Assembly: GCF_000166195.2 (NCBI RefSeq)
Contig: NZ_CM001403.1
Span: 1,426,001 to 1,490,000 of the forward strand
DNA from: Mucilaginibacter paludis DSM 18603
GTDB lineage: Bacteria > Bacteroidota > Bacteroidia > Sphingobacteriales > Sphingobacteriaceae
DNA: 64,000 nucleotides
Direction of reading: 5' to 3'
Each line of letters opens with the position of its first letter. The stretch's first letter is position 1. A program made the position numbers and the translations under genes. The notes under the pieces were generated by a model. That model saw only the letters and a list, made by a program, of their open reading frames with translations, ran no database searches and was not told the origin of the DNA. Shown here piece by piece: positions 60,040 through 64,000 of the stretch.

Positions 60040-60080
60040 TACGTATTAATACGTATAACTTGATTATATTTGTACGTATA
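60040..60080 (+). promoter_or_regulatory. Promoter and operator of the PIN toxin-antitoxin operon
   Basis: Three copies of TACGTAT lie at 60040-60046, 60050-60056 and 60073-60079, the first two forming the perfect palindrome ACGTATTAATACGT (60041-60054). A -7 box TATATTTG sits between the second and third copies (60065-60072), so a bound antitoxin would cover the promoter. The ATG follows at 60092. Confidence 0.7.
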
Positions 60081-60091
60081 AATTAAACAGC

Positions 60092-60364
60092 ATGGCTGCT
60101 TCAAAATTAACTTTAAGCATTGAACCGGAGGTGATTGAAAGGGCAAAAAAATATGCCCGTGAAAAACACGTCAGCTTATCTAAATTGGTACAGAACTATT
60201 TGAAAGGAATAGATCAAAAAGAAAATACTGGCTATGTAACTCCAGAAAATGAAATACCTGATGATATTTTAAAACTTACAGGGATTTTAAAAGGAAAAGT
60301 ACCCGGCGACCTGGATGTATGGGATGCCAAATATGAGTACCTGAAGGAGAAGTATGATTTATAA
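60092..60364 (+). CDS. DUF6364-like antitoxin
   Basis: The 90-residue protein has an RHH-like N-terminus (SKLTLSIEPEVIERAKKYAREKHVSLSKLV, about 4-33) and a flexible C-terminus that would wrap the toxin. It overlaps the PIN gene by 11 bases and is preceded by a palindromic operator. Confidence 0.85.
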   Translation: MAASKLTLSIEPEVIERAKKYAREKHVSLSKLVQNYLKGIDQKENTGYVTPENEIPDDILKLTGILKGKVPGDLDVWDAKYEYLKEKYDL

Positions 60365-60770
60365 AAATGCCTTTATAGACAGTGATGTTTTGCTTGATTT
60401 ATTATTGATGCGCGAACCTTTTTTCACCTTTAGCCAAACTTTATTAGCTAAGAGTAAAAACAAAACCATAAAGATCAGCACATCATCCCTGGTAATTGCT
60501 AACATTCACTATATTTTGGCAAGAAACATCGGTAAAGAACTGGCAAGGGATAGTGTAAGATCATTAATTAATAACCTGAACGTTTTACCGTTTGATATTG
60601 ATGCCATTAACCTGGCCGTTAATAGCGAATTTACAGATTTTGAAGATGCCATTCAATATTATATCGCTCAAAAATTTCAATGCGATGCTATTATTAGCCG
60701 CAATTTAAAACATTATAAAAAATCACATTTGCCGGTTTTAACCACCGAACAATTTTTAAGAACATTGTAG
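60354..60770 (+). CDS. PIN-domain toxin
   Basis: The 138-residue PIN RNase has acidic residues in FIDSDVLLD (Asp9, Asp11), FEDAIQYY and CDAIISRN, as in VapC-type toxins. It cleaves RNA until neutralised by its antitoxin. It is intact, unlike the copy at 14323. Its stop lies five bases before pheS. Confidence 0.88.
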   Translation: MIYKNAFIDSDVLLDLLLMREPFFTFSQTLLAKSKNKTIKISTSSLVIANIHYILARNIGKELARDSVRSLINNLNVLPFDIDAINLAVNSEFTDFEDAIQYYIAQKFQCDAIISRNLKHYKKSHLPVLTTEQFLRTL

Positions 60771-60775
60771 TTGTT

Positions 60776-61810
60776 ATGCAAGATAAAATAAATCAATACA
60801 CTGCCGATATCAACGCTTTCATCACAACCCAGGCTGATGAACTGGAAGCATTCCGTATCAAATACCTGGGCACCAAAGGGCTTATTAAAGATCTGTTTGA
60901 AGATTTTAAAACCGTTAGCCCCGAAGAAAAGCGTGTATTCGGCAAGGTATTAAATGAGTTTAAACAATTAGCCGAAGCCAAATATAACGAGCTTAAAGAA
61001 AGTTTAGGTACCGAAACCGGCAGCACAAAATCAGAAGCCGACCTTACCCTTCCGGGCGAAGGTTTTGAGCTTGGCTCGCGCCATCCGCTGTCGCTGATCA
61101 GGAACGAGATCATCGATATTTTTAAGCGTTTAGGCTTTGTAGTTGCCGAAGGGCCGGAAATTGAAGACGACTGGCATAATTTCTCGGCGCTCAACTTCCC
61201 CGAAGAGCACCCGGCACGTGATATGCAGGATACCTTTTTCATTAAAAAGAATTCGGGTAAGGATGATATCGCTTTGCGCACACATACCTCATCCGTACAA
61301 GTCCGCATGATGGAAGCTGGCAAGCCGCCTTTCCGCGCTATTATGCCGGGCCGGGTATACCGCAACGAGGCTATCTCAGCCCGTGCACATTGCTTTTTTC
61401 ACCAGGTTGAAGGTTTGTATATCGACGAGAATGTATCTTTCTCCGATTTAAAACAAACGCTTTACCACTTTGTGCAGGAGCTTTATGGCGATGGTACGCA
61501 GGTGCGTTTCCGCCCATCCTATTTCCCTTTCACCGAGCCTTCGGCCGAGATGGATATCTCGTGCACCATTTGCAAAGGCGCAGGCTGCAATATGTGTAAA
61601 CATACAGGTTGGGTTGAAATTTTAGGCTGCGGTATGGTTGACCCTAACGTGCTTGAAAATTGCGGCATCGACAGTAAAAAATTCACTGGATTTGCTTTCG
61701 GAATGGGTATAGAGCGTATTGCCAATTTAAAATATGTTATCCGTGATCTGCGTTTGTTCTCAGAGAACGATGTACGCTTTTTAAATCAGTTTCAAACAGA
61801 GATTGTTTAA
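60776..61810 (+). CDS. pheS: Phenylalanyl-tRNA synthetase alpha subunit
   Basis: PheS charges tRNA-Phe with phenylalanine as an alpha2-beta2 enzyme. The 344-residue chain has a coiled N-terminus (1-90), class II motif 2 (MPGRVYRNEAISARAHCFFHQ) and motif 3 (FGFAFGMGIERI-like, in FAFGMGIERIANL). pheT is not in the window. Placing it five bases behind a toxin gene means that read-through from the TA promoter reaches pheS. Confidence 0.97.
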   Translation: MQDKINQYTADINAFITTQADELEAFRIKYLGTKGLIKDLFEDFKTVSPEEKRVFGKVLNEFKQLAEAKYNELKESLGTETGSTKSEADLTLPGEGFELGSRHPLSLIRNEIIDIFKRLGFVVAEGPEIEDDWHNFSALNFPEEHPARDMQDTFFIKKNSGKDDIALRTHTSSVQVRMMEAGKPPFRAIMPGRVYRNEAISARAHCFFHQVEGLYIDENVSFSDLKQTLYHFVQELYGDGTQVRFRPSYFPFTEPSAEMDISCTICKGAGCNMCKHTGWVEILGCGMVDPNVLENCGIDSKKFTGFAFGMGIERIANLKYVIRDLRLFSENDVRFLNQFQTEIV

Positions 61811-61852
61811 AGCAGAAAATGCAGATAAGGTACGTAGTTGAATAAACATGAT

Positions 61853-62263
61853 ATGATGAAAAGATTTTGCCTGTTGATTTTATGTTTCGTCTGCTTTTCG
61901 TGCGGTAAATCCTCGGACTATGTTCCGGATGTGGCCGTTAATTTCAGTGCCCCACTATCTGATCCCCGTTTAAGTAAATTAACCGCGGCTGGCGGTGCCG
62001 TTTTAATTAGCGGCTATGGCGTTTCGGGCTTAATTATTTACCGCAGCGCCAGCGGATATGTAGCCTATGACCGTTGCAGCAGTTACCAACCCGAAAAAAG
62101 ATGCGCCGTTACGTTAGACGATCCAGCTTTAACCGTAACCGACCCTTGCAGCGGCTCAAAGTTTTCGCTTAACGATGGCTCGCCGGTAAAAGCACCTGCT
62201 ACCCGCTCGCTAAAATCGTATAGCGTAAATGTTAGTAATAATGAGATATTTGTATCCAACTAA
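61853..62263 (+). CDS. Small lipoprotein, Rieske-like fold without ligands
   Basis: From the ATG at 61853 the protein has 136 residues: a lipobox ending at about Cys17 (FVCFSC) and a compact domain with YDRCSSYQPEKRC and DPCSGSKFSLNDGSPV, which recalls a Rieske domain with the usual Cys-x-His pairs lost (the second would be CPxHG). A longer frame from a TTG at 61838 is rejected. It lies behind pheS by 43 bases. Function unknown. Confidence 0.65.
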   Translation: MMKRFCLLILCFVCFSCGKSSDYVPDVAVNFSAPLSDPRLSKLTAAGGAVLISGYGVSGLIIYRSASGYVAYDRCSSYQPEKRCAVTLDDPALTVTDPCSGSKFSLNDGSPVKAPATRSLKSYSVNVSNNEIFVSN

Positions 62264-62265
62264 AA

Positions 62266-62847
62266 ATGGAAGTTGATAAAATAAAAGAAAGTATTAAGCG
62301 CGCCGCGCAGGAACTGTTCCGTAAGTTTGGATACCACAAAACCAGCGTAAACGAAATTGCTAAAAGGGCCAAGATAGCAAAAGCTACTATTTATAAATAT
62401 TTTGAAAGCAAGGAGGATGTTTTGCATGCCCTGCTGATGGATTATATCAAGGTTAGCGTTGACGAGATCATCCATAACTATAACAATGAGATGGATGAGG
62501 AGACGCACTTAACTAACCTGATCATGAAAACGAGCCGTTTATCGTACACGGTTTGTAATGAGTTTATAGGTTGGGACTTCATCCGTGAATCAACCAATTC
62601 GCAGGATTTTTTAAAAAGCCTGTCTAACGAGTTAGAAGAGCTGCTGATCAGTTCGTTCACCAAAGTAAGTGATTTTCGCCGCGACGATACATATCCGCAA
62701 CGTCTTCGTTTCCTGATCAAATCGAGTAAAAGCATCGTATTCAGCTTTGCATTTACATCTGTAAGCGATTCGGACGTACGTAAAAACTTCGTATCCTTCC
62801 AAAAGGAAATTTTACCGTATTTGGTTAAGGCAGCTATTAAAGAGTAA
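62266..62847 (+). CDS. TetR/AcrR family regulator
   Basis: The 193-residue regulator has an N-terminal HTH (AQELFRKFGYHKTSVNEIAKRAKIAKATIYKYFESKEDVL, about 12-50; shown in parts FGYHKTSVNEIA and ATIYKYFESKEDVL) and a ligand-binding helical C-terminus. It starts three bases after the lipoprotein stop and may share its transcript. Target and ligand are unknown. Confidence 0.9.
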   Translation: MEVDKIKESIKRAAQELFRKFGYHKTSVNEIAKRAKIAKATIYKYFESKEDVLHALLMDYIKVSVDEIIHNYNNEMDEETHLTNLIMKTSRLSYTVCNEFIGWDFIRESTNSQDFLKSLSNELEELLISSFTKVSDFRRDDTYPQRLRFLIKSSKSIVFSFAFTSVSDSDVRKNFVSFQKEILPYLVKAAIKE

Positions 62848-62897
62848 GGCCGGGGCTCGAAAGCCGCGTTATTAGCGCTCCCTTTAATAATAAGATT

Positions 62898-62947
62898 GCG
62901 ATTTATAATCGCTCGCATAAAACACACCCCTCCACCCCTCTCAAGAG
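62898..62947. repeat. CTCTYRAGAG repeat cut by an ISAs1 element
   Basis: A hairpin GCGATT/AATCGC (62898-62912) is followed by GCATAAAACACACCCC, TCCACCCC and CTCTCAAGAG (62938-62947), the same half-unit as at 13392-13445. The ISAs1 end follows directly. Confidence 0.75.
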
Positions 62948-64000
62948 CAGGGCTGTTGCATTTAAAAGAAGAAGGATTTAAATTTGCAGAAAAAAGAGTA
63001 TGGACAAGGGCATCATAACCTATTTGCAGAAGTTGCCAGACGTGCGTAGAAAGGCTGGTCAGCGGCATGACCAAACGTTTATTTTGTTATTATTTGTGAT
63101 GGGGACGATGAGTGGTTATTACGGCTATCGTGCTCTGGGTGATTTTATAAAGCGTAATCAAAAAGATCTTTTGACTTATTTCACTCCGAAAAAATCCCGT
63201 TTGCCTACGTTTTATACCGTGAGGCGTGTACTGCAGAATTTAGATTTTGAAAGTTTAAGCGAAGTTTTTTATCAATGGGCCAGTCAGTATACAGAAATCA
63301 ATAAAAATGAATGGATGAATATAGATGGCAAAGCGATCAAAGGGACAATGAGTGATTATGCGCTTGAAAAACAGCGATTTGTAAATTTGGTGAGTATCTA
63401 TAATGGGAGCCGTGGTCAAGTATTAGCCCAGGGTCTTGTAGACAATTCAAAGGAAAGTGAAATTCCGGTGGTACGCAAGCTTATTGCTGAACTGGGATTG
63501 GAAGGGGTAACGTTTACGCTTGACGCCTTACATTGCCAAAAAAAACAGTTGAGCTGATAATAGGTACGAATAATGATTATATGATAGGCGTAAAAAAGAA
63601 TCAAAAGGGCCTTTATGAAAAAATAGCGGCGCTGACATCGGATACAGCAAAGGTTTGCAGCAAGTTCGTTGAATTGGAGAAAAATAAAGGACGTACAGAG
63701 CGCAGATCGGTATGTATATGCCCGGCGCCAGAAGAAATCAGTAAAGCCTGGATAGGCGCCAGTCAGGTAATCAAGGTAGAGCGTTGGGTAAAAGACAAAA
63801 ATAAGATCAGTGAGGATTGCGCATTCTATATCAGCAGTGTGAGGGAAAATGCACAATTGTTATGCTATGGAATCAGAAGTCATTGGGGGATAGAGAATAA
63901 GCTACATTGGGTAAAGGATGTCACGTTTAAAGAGGATGCCTCCCGCATTAGAACTTCTCATGCACCAGAAAATATATCGGTGTTTAGAAACATCGCTATT
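62948..64000 (+). mobile_element. ISAs1-family element, right end outside the window
   Basis: The left end CAGGGCTGTTGCA starts directly after CTCTCAAGAG and precedes an ISAs1-type transposase by 52 bases. The other end lies beyond 64000, so its length and target duplication cannot be checked. Confidence 0.8.
63000..64000 (+). pseudogene. ISAs1-family transposase with one -1 frame change
   Basis: The frame from the ATG at 63000 holds the first Asp (MNIDGKAIKG) and second Asp ([10 protein letters not shown]) of the DDE triad and then ends at 63555-63557 in KKQLS. At the run of eight A (63538-63545) a slip of one base back gives [17 protein letters not shown] and an open frame to the window edge, with the third acid in [11 protein letters not shown]. 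Either one base was lost or the frame change is programmed (A_AAA_AAA slippery site). The 3' end is not in the window. Confidence 0.85.

Noticed and set aside
60793..61365. 190-residue frame antisense to pheS
   Set aside because: It mirrors the codon pattern of pheS and has no recognisable features.
62478..63074. 198-residue frame on the minus strand across tetR and the ISAs1 end
   Set aside because: It crosses a gene, a repeat and an IS boundary, so it cannot be an old gene.

Overview
The window looks like chromosomal DNA of a Bacteroidota member of the family Sphingobacteriaceae, with Mucilaginibacter or a near relative as my best guess. The evidence is: promoters of the Bacteroidota type (TAnnTTTG with an upstream TTTG), the gene order ftsX-DUF3098-uppP-truB-ribF, a TonB-dependent receptor with an N-terminal carboxypeptidase-like regulatory domain, a DUF5686 outer-membrane protein, and a flexirubin-free glycosylated-carotenoid gene set. 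The genus is inference; a 16S comparison would settle it.

Layout. 1-7.6 kb: an NlpC/P60 hydrolase, an intergenic MITE-like repeat, a DUF2130 coiled-coil protein, a DUF2157-like membrane protein, and the operon ftsX-DUF3098-uppP-truB-ribF, all on the minus strand. 7.8-14 kb: an iron or metal uptake locus (small Cys protein, TonB receptor, PepSY membrane protein) that is cut by a complete IS4-family element (11659-13184) inserted in a palindromic repeat. 14.1-21.6 kb: a decayed PIN toxin beside an intact antitoxin, a cation efflux protein, small unknowns, an APC permease, an aldose epimerase-like protein and a methyltransferase. 21.7-27.9 kb: a complete rRNA operon on the minus strand (16S, tRNA-Ile, tRNA-Ala, 23S, 5S), with three tandem promoters upstream and a clear terminator. 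28-36 kb: a small oxidoreductase/DinB/CoA-binding operon, lemA with two TPM-domain genes, NUDIX, Uma2, and dnaA. 36-45 kb: an acyl-CoA mutase subunit, an IscA-type protein, a MacB-like permease, and the nucleotide-sugar operon ugd-uxs-galE-rfbB, divergent from waaA. 46.5-56 kb: ferrochelatase and a carotenoid locus (crtW, ispH, cruF, cruG-like, two PlsC-like acyltransferases, a hydrolase and a CrtI/CrtD-type desaturase), with trhO upstream. 56-64 kb: DUF5686, kbl, a complete PIN toxin-antitoxin pair, pheS, a lipoprotein, a TetR regulator, and the start of an ISAs1-family element.

How parts work together. The sugar operon converts UDP-glucose to UDP-glucuronate and UDP-xylose and also supplies UDP-galactose and dTDP-4-keto-6-deoxyglucose for surface polysaccharide; waaA next door builds the lipid A core. 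The carotenoid locus has the parts for a hydrated, desaturated, ketolated, glycosylated and probably acylated monocyclic carotenoid; the acylation step is the least described part.

The most distinctive non-coding signal is a set of intergenic elements with inverted symmetry. The first is a family built around the 10-mer CTCTYRAGAG, in which both insertion sequences of the window sit directly against the palindrome. The second is an element with three 41-bp direct repeats and one inverted copy (31130-31466). The third is an inverted array of TTATTGG words (53261-53533). In addition, two separate PIN toxin-antitoxin loci share the operator core ATACGTAT. No CRISPR array, prophage or recognisable defence island was seen. 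Coordinates of rRNA ends are approximate.
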